Origin: Burkholderia contaminans
GTDB taxonomy: Bacteria > Pseudomonadota > Gammaproteobacteria > Burkholderiales > Burkholderiaceae
Length of the DNA stretch: 64,000 nt
Reading direction: 5' to 3'
NCBI RefSeq assembly: GCF_029633825.1
Contig: NZ_CP090640.1
Coordinates: forward strand, 1,426,001-1,490,000
Below are positions 1 through 8,029 of this stretch, one piece after another. How positions within the stretch are numbered: the first letter of the stretch is position 1; the number at the start of each line of letters is the position of its first letter. The notes beneath the pieces were generated by a model. It saw nothing but the letters and a program-made list of their open reading frames with translations, was not told the origin of the DNA and searched no databases. The position numbers and the translations under genes were made by a program.

Positions 1-72
1 ATCCGCGAAGGCCGTCAGTGCGCGCGCTCGGTCGATGCGTACCTGATGGGGCATTCGAACCTGCCGCGTTAA
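1..72 (+). CDS. gltD: Glutamate synthase small subunit, C-terminal end (partial)
   Basis: Only the last 23 codons are in the window. They read IREGRQCARSVDAYLMG and then HSNLPR before a TAA stop. This matches the C-terminus of the NADPH-dependent glutamate synthase beta subunit, where REGRQCA and the YLMG segment are typical. The beta subunit passes electrons from NADPH to the large GltB subunit, which makes glutamate from glutamine and 2-oxoglutarate. The 5' part lies outside the window. A strong hairpin terminator follows the stop at once, so this is the end of its operon. Confidence 0.85.
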   Translation: MREGRQCARSVDAYLMGHSNLPR

Positions 73-96
73 GCGCGGGTCGGTAGCCGTCGTAGA

Positions 97-129
97 AACC
101 GGGCGTCCGAAAGGGCGCCCGGTTTTTTT
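97..129 (+). terminator. Rho-independent terminator after gltD
   Basis: An 8-bp stem, ACCGGGCG pairing with CGCCCGGT, encloses a 10-nt loop and runs into seven T residues. It lies 25 nt after the gltD stop. Its far side abuts the stop codon of the convergent gene on the minus strand. Confidence 0.85.
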
Positions 130-512
130 CATTTCTGAAGCAGCGGGGGCTTGCGAGCTTGTCCGGCTGGGGCAACCGTCTGCCCGTAGCTCGCAAGTTG
201 CTCGTTGCAATCGATCATCGCGGTGTATCGGGTTTCGGCGACGCGCAGTGGGAATTCCCATACGCCCAGCTTCCACGCGTGATACTGCGGCGCACCGTCG
301 AACCGGATGCTGCCCGGTGGTACTCCATGTTCCCCAAGACGCAGCAGGACCTTTTCTCGCAGCTTATCGAGAGACATGTCGGGACAACTGCCTTCCGTTC
401 TTTCATACCGGGAAGTTGCGACGATGCCGAACAGCAGCGTGTAGGCGCAGATCACTGCGACAACTAGCCCAAGAACTAGTTTGAGAACGCCGCGCACGAC
501 TTTGGAAATCAT
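129..512 (-). CDS. Membrane-anchored protein, probable immunity to the adjacent colicin M-like bacteriocin
   Basis: This 127-aa protein has one N-terminal membrane segment (about residues 9-31, rich in Leu, Val and Ala) and then a soluble part predicted to face the periplasm, with two cysteines (in EGSCPD and MIDCNE). It lies on the same strand and 75 bp downstream of the colicin M-like toxin gene. Colicin M attacks lipid II in the periplasm, and known M-type immunity proteins are inner-membrane-anchored with a periplasmic moiety; Burkholderia M-type immunity genes are reported next to the toxin gene. Topology, size and position therefore suggest immunity. This is inference, since I recognise no family motif. 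A shorter ORF on the opposite strand here (159-467) looks spurious. Confidence 0.65.
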   Translation of the reverse strand: MISKVVRGVLKLVLGLVVAVICAYTLLFGIVATSRYERTEGSCPDMSLDKLREKVLLRLGEHGVPPGSIRFDGAPQYHAWKLGVWEFPLRVAETRYTAMIDCNEQLASYGQTVAPAGQARKPPLLQK

Positions 513-587
513 GAATTGCTCGATATAGGCGCAAACAACTTGCGAGGTGCCCGGGCAGCCAAGTGGCTGGAACTGCCCGGGAGCATG

Positions 588-1721
588 TTAGCGGGGTGGC
601 CGCATCAATCCACCGAGCGATGGCCTGTGGACTGCCTGCGGGGGATGTACGCCTGCATTCTTGACAGGTCGTTGGCCTGAGAACGAGAGCTTTTTTTCAC
701 CGAAAAAATTAATTTGATAGTCCTTGTGTCCCAAGATGGAACCGAGTTTGGCCAGAAATGTTGTCGCAGCCTCCTGCAAGAACGGTCGGTTGGAAGGATC
801 TGCATCGAACTTGTCGGGATTGAGTGAGTAGTAGCCGTCAAACCGATATGTATCGTCTTCAAGCATCACAAGCGTGCCACGTATCCTGCCGGATACTCGC
901 CCAAAGACTGAGGCGCTCCAGAGATCTTGTGTCCCGTGACTGAAAATGTTGGTGCTGAAAGCAGTGTCGAACGAATAGACACCAGGGCCATATCCTGGAT
1001 TTTCAATGGCCTTCGTTATTTCTCTGAAATCGGCGACGCCCATTTTTAAATTTAGTGATTCAATGTTAACGGTTCGTTGGGTTCCGTCTCCGTGTATCCA
1101 ATGATTTATTGCTTCGACGAACATCAGTGGATTGCCATACGATTCGAATGTGCTCGTTGGAGGGATGCCGTGTGACTGACCAACATATATGCCAAATAGA
1201 GCGGTGATGTTGGCATATTGTCCGGGTTCGAAGTTGAACCCGTATTGGTTGGCGCCGGGTAGATGTTTGTAGCCGCCGATGGCCAGCCACGGAGTGAAGC
1301 CGCCAACCAGTGTTAGCTGATTGCGCCAGAATTTTGTGTCGTTGCTGCCGAAGATCTGGAGATGCTTGAGAAACATCTCGGTAGTGCGGACCATGTTTCC
1401 CGTGTTTGCAAAATGCAGCATGAAATTCGATGTGCAATATTCATTGAAGCAAACGGTAGGCGCTGGAATCCCGGCGCCAGGGTTAGCGCCGGGAATCTCA
1501 TTTACCTTGATGCCGAAGTCACCAAAATTGAAGTCTGGGGGCCTGGATGTTGTGATCGTGATCGGGGGGAGAACATTACTTTGACCCATGGCGGCTGTGT
1601 GTTTGAGTAGCGCGCCAAATGGAAGTGCGGTTGACGCAAACAGAAGGCGCCGCCGCATCAAAGACTGTTGGTTTTCTTCCGATGGCCGAGTTACATGTTT
1701 CAGAGGATTGCGCTGCGTCAT
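588..1721 (-). CDS. Colicin M-like bacteriocin (lipid II phosphodiesterase, burkhocin M type)
   Basis: The protein has 377 aa from the ATG at 1721, which has a weak GGGAT ribosome site; a GTG at 1823 has none. The C-terminal half follows the colicin M catalytic domain closely. GDGTQRTVNIESLNLKM corresponds to colicin M GNGAERSVNIANIGLKI, and later blocks YRFDGYYS, LAKLGSILGHKDYQI and FFGEKKL also match. The catalytic stretch of colicin M, D-x-Y-D then HR, appears here as DKFDADPSNR (about residues 303-312): the aspartates and Arg are kept, Tyr is Phe, and His is not evident. The N-terminus has RRRLLFASTALPFGALL, which resembles a Tat or Sec signal, followed by ITITTSRP, which resembles a TonB box. 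Colicin M enters target cells by TonB and cleaves lipid II, blocking peptidoglycan synthesis. A C-terminal tail of about 26 aa has no colicin M counterpart. The gene is AT-richer than its neighbours. Confidence 0.85.
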   Translation of the reverse strand: MTQRNPLKHVTRPSEENQQSLMRRRLLFASTALPFGALLKHTAAMGQSNVLPPITITTSRPPDFNFGDFGIKVNEIPGANPGAGIPAPTVCFNEYCTSNFMLHFANTGNMVRTTEMFLKHLQIFGSNDTKFWRNQLTLVGGFTPWLAIGGYKHLPGANQYGFNFEPGQYANITALFGIYVGQSHGIPPTSTFESYGNPLMFVEAINHWIHGDGTQRTVNIESLNLKMGVADFREITKAIENPGYGPGVYSFDTAFSTNIFSHGTQDLWSASVFGRVSGRIRGTLVMLEDDTYRFDGYYSLNPDKFDADPSNRPFLQEAATTFLAKLGSILGHKDYQINFFGEKKLSFSGQRPVKNAGVHPPQAVHRPSLGGLMRPPR

Positions 1722-2255
1722 TTCATATCCCGTGCAGTGGTTAAATTGAACTGTCGATTCGCATGCCTTAAGACTGCGACAGTCATTTTTTTCTGAGCGA
1801 TCTGCAAGAAATTTGTACACCACCGTTCGCGACGGAGTCGTCCGAAATGCTTTTGCAAAGCGATATCAAGAAAGGACCCGTGAGGAGGCGCGACGGCTTT
1901 CCTTATCCCGGAATTGACCCGAAACCCGCGCCGGCAGAGGAGATTCCGACGAAGTGCGGTCGATAGGCCTATCAGCTACCGCCGCATATCCTCCCGGTAC
2001 GCGTGACGAAATCCGGACGTAGAGACGTTCCCATCGGCATACCGCGGTTGGGACAGCAATGTGTCAAACGGTCACAGGATTGATTAAATTGAGAGAGCAT
2101 CGACGCCGCTCCACTTGGAAGGGATGGAACGTTTAATCGATGCGTCGCATCCTTTCAATTTGTAATTTCTCTTGTAAGTTGTCATATCATGTCGCCCCTC
2201 CGGTCGCATTCGCGCGGCCGCCTCACATGACCGACCCTATTTACAAGGATTCTGG
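1722..2255. other. Gene-less stretch between the bacteriocin gene and the AGCS symporter
   Basis: About 530 bases separate the divergent bacteriocin and symporter genes, so promoters for both should lie here. A possible promoter for the rightward gene is TTGTAA at 2160 with TATCAT at 2185 (19-base spacer). The part from 2085 to 2190 is clearly AT-richer than the rest. I see no convincing gene, tRNA or repeat. Confidence 0.4.
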
Positions 2256-3746
2256 ATGGAAGCACTCGTGCAAGGGCTGATCGACGCCGTCAACGGCGTG
2301 TTGTGGAACTACGTGCTGATCGCGCTGCTGCTTGGCGTAGGCCTGTGGTTCACGTTGCGGTTCCGGATGATCCAACTGAAGGCGTTGTTGCTCAGCGTGA
2401 AGCTGGTCGGCAGCAAGGGCGAGCCGGGCAGCATCTCGTCGTTCCAGGCGTTCGCGACCGGGCTCGCGAGCCGCGTGGGCACCGGCAACATCGCCGGCGT
2501 CGCGGTTGCGCTGACGGTTGGCGGGCCCGGCGCGATCTTCTGGATGTGGATGACGGCGCTGGTCGGGATGTCGTCCGCGTTCGTCGAGGCGACGCTCGCG
2601 CAGATCTTCAAGGTGTCGCACCCGGACGGCAGCTATCGCGGCGGCCCTGCGTACTACATCCAGACGGGCCTGCGCTCGCGCGGCTTCGGCGTGCTGTTCT
2701 CGCTGTCGCTGATCCTCGCGTTCGGCTTCGTGTTCAATGCGGTGCAGGCCAACGCGATCGCCGATGCGTTCGACACGTCGTTCGGCTGGAGCCGCGCGAG
2801 CGTCGGTCTCGGGCTCGTACTGCTGACCGCGCCGATCATCTTCGGCGGGATCCGCCGGATCGCGGCGGTTGCACAGGTGATCGTGCCGGTGATGGCGATC
2901 GGCTACCTCGCGCTGGCGGTCTATGCGGTCGCGACGCACATCGCGCTGGTGCCGGGCGTGATCGCGCTGATCGTGAAGAGCGCGTTCGGTCTCGAGCAGG
3001 CGGCGGGTGGCCTGACGGGCTATGCAGTGAGCCAAGCGGTTGCGATGGGTGTGAAGCGCGGGCTGTTCTCGAACGAGGCCGGCATGGGCAGCGCGCCGAA
3101 TGCGGCGGCAACGGCCAGCACGCGGCATCCGGTCGTGCAGGGGCTGATCCAGATGCTCGGCGTGTTCGTCGACACGATCGTGATCTGCAGCGCGACCGCC
3201 TTCGTGATCCTGCTGTCGGGCCAGTACGCGCTGGGCACCGGCATGGAAGGCGCGGCGCTCACGCAGCGCTCGATCGCGAGCCACGTCGGCGACTGGGGCG
3301 GCATCTACATGGCGTTCGCGATCTTCTTCTTCGCGTACTCGTCGGTGATCGGCAACTACGCGTATGCGGAAGGCAACGTCGAATTCATCACGAAGCGGCG
3401 CGGCGTGCTGCCGCTGTTCCGCGTCGCGGTGCTCGCGATGGTGATGTTCGGCAGCGTCGGGCAACTGCCGCTCGTGTGGGCGATGGCCGACACGAGCATG
3501 GGGCTGATGGCGATCATCAACCTGATCGCGATCCTCGCGCTCGGCAAGTACGCGCACGCGGCATGGCGCGACTATCGCCGCCAGCGCGCGGAAGGCGTGG
3601 CCGATCCGGTGTTCACGCGCAACACGATTCCGGAACTCGCGAACGTGTTGCCGATCGACGTGTGGGGCGAGCATGGCCCGTTGCCGCAGCGTCCGGTCGC
3701 GACTGATCCGACGCGCGTGCCGCGCGCGGTGGCGAGCGAGTCATGA
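2256..3746 (+). CDS. Sodium:alanine symporter family (AGCS) transporter
   Basis: This 496-aa polytopic membrane protein belongs to the AGCS family of sodium- or proton-coupled alanine/glycine importers. Family landmarks are GSISSFQAFATGLASRVG, GTGNIAGVAVAL, GGPGAIFWMWMTALVG (the family signature region) and SNEAGMGSAPNAAAT. The length is usual for the family. The start is the ATG at 2256 after an AAGGA element. Its stop overlaps the thpR start codon (ATGA at 3743-3746), so the two are co-transcribed. Substrate preference cannot be read from the sequence. Confidence 0.9.
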   Translation: MEALVQGLIDAVNGVLWNYVLIALLLGVGLWFTLRFRMIQLKALLLSVKLVGSKGEPGSISSFQAFATGLASRVGTGNIAGVAVALTVGGPGAIFWMWMTALVGMSSAFVEATLAQIFKVSHPDGSYRGGPAYYIQTGLRSRGFGVLFSLSLILAFGFVFNAVQANAIADAFDTSFGWSRASVGLGLVLLTAPIIFGGIRRIAAVAQVIVPVMAIGYLALAVYAVATHIALVPGVIALIVKSAFGLEQAAGGLTGYAVSQAVAMGVKRGLFSNEAGMGSAPNAAATASTRHPVVQGLIQMLGVFVDTIVICSATAFVILLSGQYALGTGMEGAALTQRSIASHVGDWGGIYMAFAIFFFAYSSVIGNYAYAEGNVEFITKRRGVLPLFRVAVLAMVMFGSVGQLPLVWAMADTSMGLMAIINLIAILALGKYAHAAWRDYRRQRAEGVADPVFTRNTIPELANVLPIDVWGEHGPLPQRPVATDPTRVPRAVASES

Positions 3747-4309
3747 ACGGCGACCGGCTGCGCGTGTTCGTTGCGCTGATGCCCGATGCGGCATCGCGCG
3801 ACGCGCTGCACGTGTTGCCGGTTACCCGGGGCGCGCGGCGTCCGCTGCCCGCGCAACTGCATGTGACGCTCGCGTTCGTCGGGGCGATCGAGCGGGTGTG
3901 CTGCGACGAACTGGCCGCGTGCCTGCCGGCGCTTGCGGCCGCGCATGCGCTGCCGTTGATGCCGGTCGAACGGATCGCGTGGTGGCCGAGCCTGCCGCGC
4001 GCACGGCTGATCGTCGCGGAACTGGCCGCCGAACCGGCGTGTGCGGCGTTGAATGCCGCGCTGTCGGCGAAGCTGCGCGAGCTCGGCGTGCCGGCCGACC
4101 GGCGGCCGTTCCGCCCGCATGTGACGCTCGCGCGGCTGCCGCACGATGCGATCGGGCAGCCGGCGCACGGCGGTGCGGTGAAGCGGCCGGTCGCGCTGCG
4201 GTTCGACGCGCTCACGCTGTTCGAAAGCCGGCTGTCGCATGAAGGCGTGTCGCATCGGCCGATCGTATCGGCGCCGATTGCGCGGGCGGATGGCGAGGCG
4301 GCGGGTTGA
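3743..4309 (+). CDS. thpR: RNA 2',3'-cyclic phosphodiesterase / 2'-5' RNA ligase family
   Basis: This 188-aa protein of the 2H phosphoesterase superfamily carries the two required HxTL motifs, HVTLAFVG at residue 40 and HVTLARL at residue 126, spaced as in ThpR/LigT. The family hydrolyses RNA 2',3'-cyclic phosphates and can join tRNA halves through a 2'-5' bond in vitro; the physiological substrate is uncertain. It is translationally coupled to the symporter gene upstream through an ATGA overlap. Confidence 0.88.
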   Translation: MNGDRLRVFVALMPDAASRDALHVLPVTRGARRPLPAQLHVTLAFVGAIERVCCDELAACLPALAAAHALPLMPVERIAWWPSLPRARLIVAELAAEPACAALNAALSAKLRELGVPADRRPFRPHVTLARLPHDAIGQPAHGGAVKRPVALRFDALTLFESRLSHEGVSHRPIVSAPIARADGEAAG

Positions 4310-4409
4310 GCTGTTGTGGCGAGACCTGGCGATGGGCCGCCGTCATCGTTGTCATGCGTCATGCGGGTGGGTTGCCGCGCTTCGGTGACGTTGCGCGCCG
4401 CCCGGCCTG

Positions 4410-5729
4410 CTACCCGTAGCGCGCGAGCGTCAACCCCGACAGATCGATCTCCGGCTCTCGCCCGGTGACGAGATCCGCCACCACCTTCCCCGACCCCATC
4501 GACATCGCCCAGCCCGTCGAGCCGTGGCCGACGTTCAGCCAGAGTCCGTCGATCCCGCTCGCGCCCAGCAGCGGCGGCCCGTCGGGCGTCATCGGCCGGC
4601 GGCCGACCCAGAAGCGTGCCGATGCCCGATCGGCCGCGTGCGGGAACCAGTCGTCGAGCACCTTCATCAGCGTATCGAGCGCCTGCTGGCGCAGCGCCGC
4701 GTGCCGGTTGCCGAGTTCCGCGGTACCCGCGACGCGCAGCGTCGGGCCGAAACGCGTGATCGCCGTCTTCAGCGATTCGTCCATCAGCGCGGCGTGTGGC
4801 GATTTTTCGTCGTCGACGACGGCGAGCGTCGCCGAGTAGCCCTTCACCGGATACAGCGGCACGTCGATGCCGTGCGGCCGCAGCAGGCCGGCGCTGTCGA
4901 CGCCGAGCGCGACGACGATCGCATCGGCCGCAAGCCGCGCGTCGCGGTGCTGGCCGCCGGCGTTCGATGCGTGCGGATGCGGTCCGCCGTCCTCGCCGCC
5001 GTTGCCGTTGCCGACGATTCGCACGCCGCGCACCCGGCCGGCTTCAACGTCGAGCGCCTGCACTCCCGTGCGAAAGCGGAACGTCACGCCGTTGGTTTCG
5101 CACAGCGCCCGCAGTTCGCGCGTGAAGCGTGCGCAGTCGCCGGCTTCGTCGTCGGGCAGGTAGATGCCGCCGACGGGCGCCTGTCGTGCCCACCGCAAGC
5201 CCGGCTCGATTGCCGTGCAGCCGGCCGCGTCGAGTTCGCGAAACGCGATGCCGGCGTCGCGCAGCACCTTCAGCGCGGGCTGCACCATCTCGACGTCGAA
5301 CGCGCCGCGCAGCAGTTGCAGGTAGCCGCGGCTCGCGCCGTAGTCGAACGGATGGCTGTCGCGAAACGCATGCAGGCACGCGCGGCTGTAATACGCGACG
5401 CGTTGCATCCGCTGCTTGTTCACGCGAAACCGCTCGAATTCGCATTCGCGCAGCCAGCGCGCGATCCAGCGCCACTGCGCGGCGTCGAGCGTCGGCCGGA
5501 AAATCAGCGGCGAAGCGGGCTTGAACAGGTACTTGAGGATCTTGCCGGGCATCCCCGGCGCGGCCCATGGCGTCACGTAGCCGGGCGCGATCACGCCCGC
5601 GTTGCCGAGGCTCGTCGCCTGCGCGACATCGGACTCGCGCTCGATCACGGTGACGTCGCAGCCTGCTTCGCGCAGGTGCCAGGCGGTGGTGACGCCGATC
5701 ACGCCGGCGCCGAGAACGATCACGTGCAT
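4410..5729 (-). CDS. dadA: D-amino acid dehydrogenase small subunit (DadA family FAD oxidoreductase)
   Basis: This 439-aa flavoprotein opens with the dinucleotide-binding fold VLGAGVIGVTTAWHLREAG and the acidic ribose-binding end VIERE. GNAGVIAPGYVTPWAAPG and LPDDEAGDCARFTREL match DadA, which deaminates D-amino acids to 2-oxo acids and passes electrons to the respiratory chain. The C-terminal flavin motif WLNVGHGSTGWAMSMGSG is present. About 20 extra residues rich in Gly, His and Asn near residue 240 make it slightly longer than E. coli DadA. No alanine racemase gene is adjacent, so this may be a paralogue of the catabolic dadA. The MFS gene upstream on the same strand ends 25 bp away, suggesting an operon that imports and oxidises a substrate. 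Confidence 0.8.
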   Translation of the reverse strand: MHVIVLGAGVIGVTTAWHLREAGCDVTVIERESDVAQATSLGNAGVIAPGYVTPWAAPGMPGKILKYLFKPASPLIFRPTLDAAQWRWIARWLRECEFERFRVNKQRMQRVAYYSRACLHAFRDSHPFDYGASRGYLQLLRGAFDVEMVQPALKVLRDAGIAFRELDAAGCTAIEPGLRWARQAPVGGIYLPDDEAGDCARFTRELRALCETNGVTFRFRTGVQALDVEAGRVRGVRIVGNGNGGEDGGPHPHASNAGGQHRDARLAADAIVVALGVDSAGLLRPHGIDVPLYPVKGYSATLAVVDDEKSPHAALMDESLKTAITRFGPTLRVAGTAELGNRHAALRQQALDTLMKVLDDWFPHAADRASARFWVGRRPMTPDGPPLLGASGIDGLWLNVGHGSTGWAMSMGSGKVVADLVTGREPEIDLSGLTLARYG

Positions 5730-5754
5730 GCGGTTTCCGGAATGAAGAGGCCGC

Positions 5755-7017
5755 TCACGACGCGACGGCCGGGCCGTCGACGAGCGACTTGCCGCGCGTT
5801 TCCGGCAGCACGAGCGCGGCGACGATCACGAGCAGGTAGCCGCCGCCCGCCACGAGGCCGATCGCCTTCACGAGCGACATCGACTGCGACAGCGAGCCGA
5901 CGAGGATCGGGAAGAACGAACCGAGCCCGCGCCCGAGGTTGTAGCAGAAGCCCTGGCCCGAACCGCGGATCGCACCCGGATACAGCTCCGAAAGATAAGC
6001 CCCGATGCCCGCGAAGATCCCCTGCACGACGATGCCGAGCGGGAAGCCGAGCAGCAGCATCGCGGTATCGGTGATCGGCAGCATCGTGTACGCCATGCCG
6101 AGCGAGAACGAGCCGATCGCGAACAGGATGAACGACGCGCGGCGGCCGAGCCGGTCGGACAGGATCGCGCCGACCACGTAGCCGACGAACGAGCCGACGA
6201 TCAGCACGACGAGATAGCCGCTCGTGTTGAACACCGACAGGTGGCGGACGGTTTTCAGGTAGGTGGGCAGCCACGTCGTGATCGCGTAGTAGCCGCCGAG
6301 CATCCCGGTGCACAGCGCGCTGCCGAAAAGCGTCGCGCGCAGGTGTGGCAGCGAGAAGATCTCGAGGAAGTGGCCCGACACGCGACCTTCGTCGCGCGCG
6401 CGGCGGGTGGCCGTGTAAACGTCGGGATCGGTGACGTTGCGGCGGATGTACAGGATCCACAGCGCGGGCACGATGCCGATCCAGAAGCACGCACGCCACG
6501 CGACCTGCTCGGGCAGCAGCGCGAAGAACGCCCAGTAGAGGATCGCGGCCGCCCCCCAGCCGAACGACCAGCTGCTCTGCACGGTGCCGACCGCCTTCCC
6601 GCGATGCTCGGGGGAGCGAATCGTCTCGGCCATCATGATCGTCACGACCGACCATTCGCCGCCGAAGCCGAAGCCCTGCAGCGTGCGTGTCGCGAGCAGT
6701 TGCCAGAACGAATGGGTGAAACCGGACAGGCAGGTGAACAGCGCGAACGTCGCGATCGTCCACTGCAGCACGCGTACGCGGCCGTAGCGGTCGGCGAGGA
6801 TGCCGGCGACCCAGCCGCCGAGCGCCGACGAGATCAGCGAGCTCGTCGCGATCATCCCGGCCTCGCTCTTCGTCATGCCCCAGGTGGCGATCAGCGTCGG
6901 AATCAGGAACGAATAGATCATGAAGTCGAACGCATCGACCGCGTAGCCGCCGAAGCCGGCGTACAGCGTCCTGCGCTCGCGCGTCGACAATTCGTTGAAC
7001 CACTGGAATGCCTGCAT
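5755..7017 (-). CDS. Major facilitator superfamily transporter
   Basis: This 420-aa protein has about 12 membrane segments. The MFS signature between segments 2 and 3 appears as GILADRYGRVRVLQ, and a second copy in the other half as AILSDRLGRRASF. The opening GYAVDAFDFMIYSFLIPTL, with an acidic residue in segment 1, is characteristic of the sialate / aromatic-acid:proton symporter branch. It is probably transcribed with the DadA-type dehydrogenase directly downstream, which hints at an organic or amino acid substrate. That substrate is not determined. Confidence 0.85.
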   Translation of the reverse strand: MQAFQWFNELSTRERRTLYAGFGGYAVDAFDFMIYSFLIPTLIATWGMTKSEAGMIATSSLISSALGGWVAGILADRYGRVRVLQWTIATFALFTCLSGFTHSFWQLLATRTLQGFGFGGEWSVVTIMMAETIRSPEHRGKAVGTVQSSWSFGWGAAAILYWAFFALLPEQVAWRACFWIGIVPALWILYIRRNVTDPDVYTATRRARDEGRVSGHFLEIFSLPHLRATLFGSALCTGMLGGYYAITTWLPTYLKTVRHLSVFNTSGYLVVLIVGSFVGYVVGAILSDRLGRRASFILFAIGSFSLGMAYTMLPITDTAMLLLGFPLGIVVQGIFAGIGAYLSELYPGAIRGSGQGFCYNLGRGLGSFFPILVGSLSQSMSLVKAIGLVAGGGYLLVIVAALVLPETRGKSLVDGPAVAS

Positions 7018-7253
7018 GCTTGCCGCCCCCTCTTTTGTCTCGTCTCGCGCTGCCGTCTGGCGGCTATTTTACGGGCGGGATGCGGGGTGCCAAAAAGGCG
7101 GGTGCGGGTGTGTGGCGGCGCAACGAACGGTGAGGGCGGTGCGCGTGCGTTCGGGGAAAGCGTGATGGCCCGATCCGTTCGCGCTCGGGCGCCATGCAGG
7201 CCCGGGCAACGGTGTGACGGCCCGTGCGCCGGCACGGCGCGCAAGCCCTTGCT

Positions 7254-8029
7254 TCAGAGCGTCAGGCCACCGTCGACATGAATGACCTGGCCGGTAATTT
7301 GTCGCGCGGCGTCCGACAGCAGGAACGCGATCAGCGCGGCGACGTCGTCGGGTTCGGCGATCCGGCCGAGCGGTGTCGCCTGTTCGGCCTGCGCCCACGC
7401 GGCGGCGTTGCCGGCGCTCGGCCCGTGGTCCTTGCGCGTGAAGCCGGGCGCGACCGCGTTGACGGTGATGCCGCGCGCGGCGAATTCGGCAGCGGCGGAG
7501 CGCACGAGCGATTCGAGCGCGGCCTTCGCTGCGGCGGTGGCTGCGAACGGCGCGTCGGCGCGGTAGCGGTGCGCGACGAACGAGCTGACCGCGACGATCC
7601 GCGGCGCCACCGACGCTTCGAGAAGCGGCCGCGCGCGGCCCGCGAGCGCGGAGAACGCGCCGGGCATCGCCGCGAAGGCGGACGCGAGCGCGTCCGCGGA
7701 AAGACCGGAAAAGGACTGCCGGGCGGCGAAGCCCGCGTTGGCGACCGGTGATCGAGCCCGCCGAAGCGTGCCGCGGTTGCATCGACGAGCGACGCGGCGA
7801 CGCCCGCCTCACCGAGATCGCCGGTGAGCGTGACGCATGCCGCGCCGGCCGCCGTGCACGCGTGGGCGACATCGGCAAGCCGGGCGCGCGCCGCTTCGTC
7901 CGCGCCGCGCGCGTGCAGCGCCAGCGCGATGCCGGGCGCCGCAAGCCGCCGCGCGAGCGCCGCGCCGATCCCGGAACCCGCGCCGGTGATCAGCGCAATC
8001 CGTGCGATGTGCGCGGCGCGTGCGTTCAA
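7254..8029 (-). pseudogene. Short-chain dehydrogenase/reductase, broken by a frameshift
   Basis: The two halves of an SDR lie in different frames. The N-terminal half, from a TTG at 8029 that overlaps the ABC gene stop, has the cofactor motif ITGAGSGIGAALA. The C-terminal half has NAVAPGFTRKDHG and the usual end IHVDGGLTL. At about 7746 the reading FGGLD followed by HRSPT should continue as VANAGF in the next frame; one missing base explains it. The span of 776 bases is one short of 259 codons. The catalytic region SSFVAHRYRAD...AAAKAAL lacks the standard YxxxK Tyr spacing. It is either a recent pseudogene or a sequencing error. The overlap with the ABC gene points to one operon. Confidence 0.75.

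Noticed and set aside
159-467. A 102-codon plus-strand ORF in the immunity gene region
   Set aside because: The minus-strand frame has a clear membrane anchor and follows the bacteriocin gene; the plus frame has no ribosome site or domain.
4524-6074. A 516-codon plus-strand ORF opposite the dehydrogenase and MFS genes
   Set aside because: It is an Arg/Ala/His-rich antisense frame typical of high-GC DNA, with no motif, lying over two well-supported genes.
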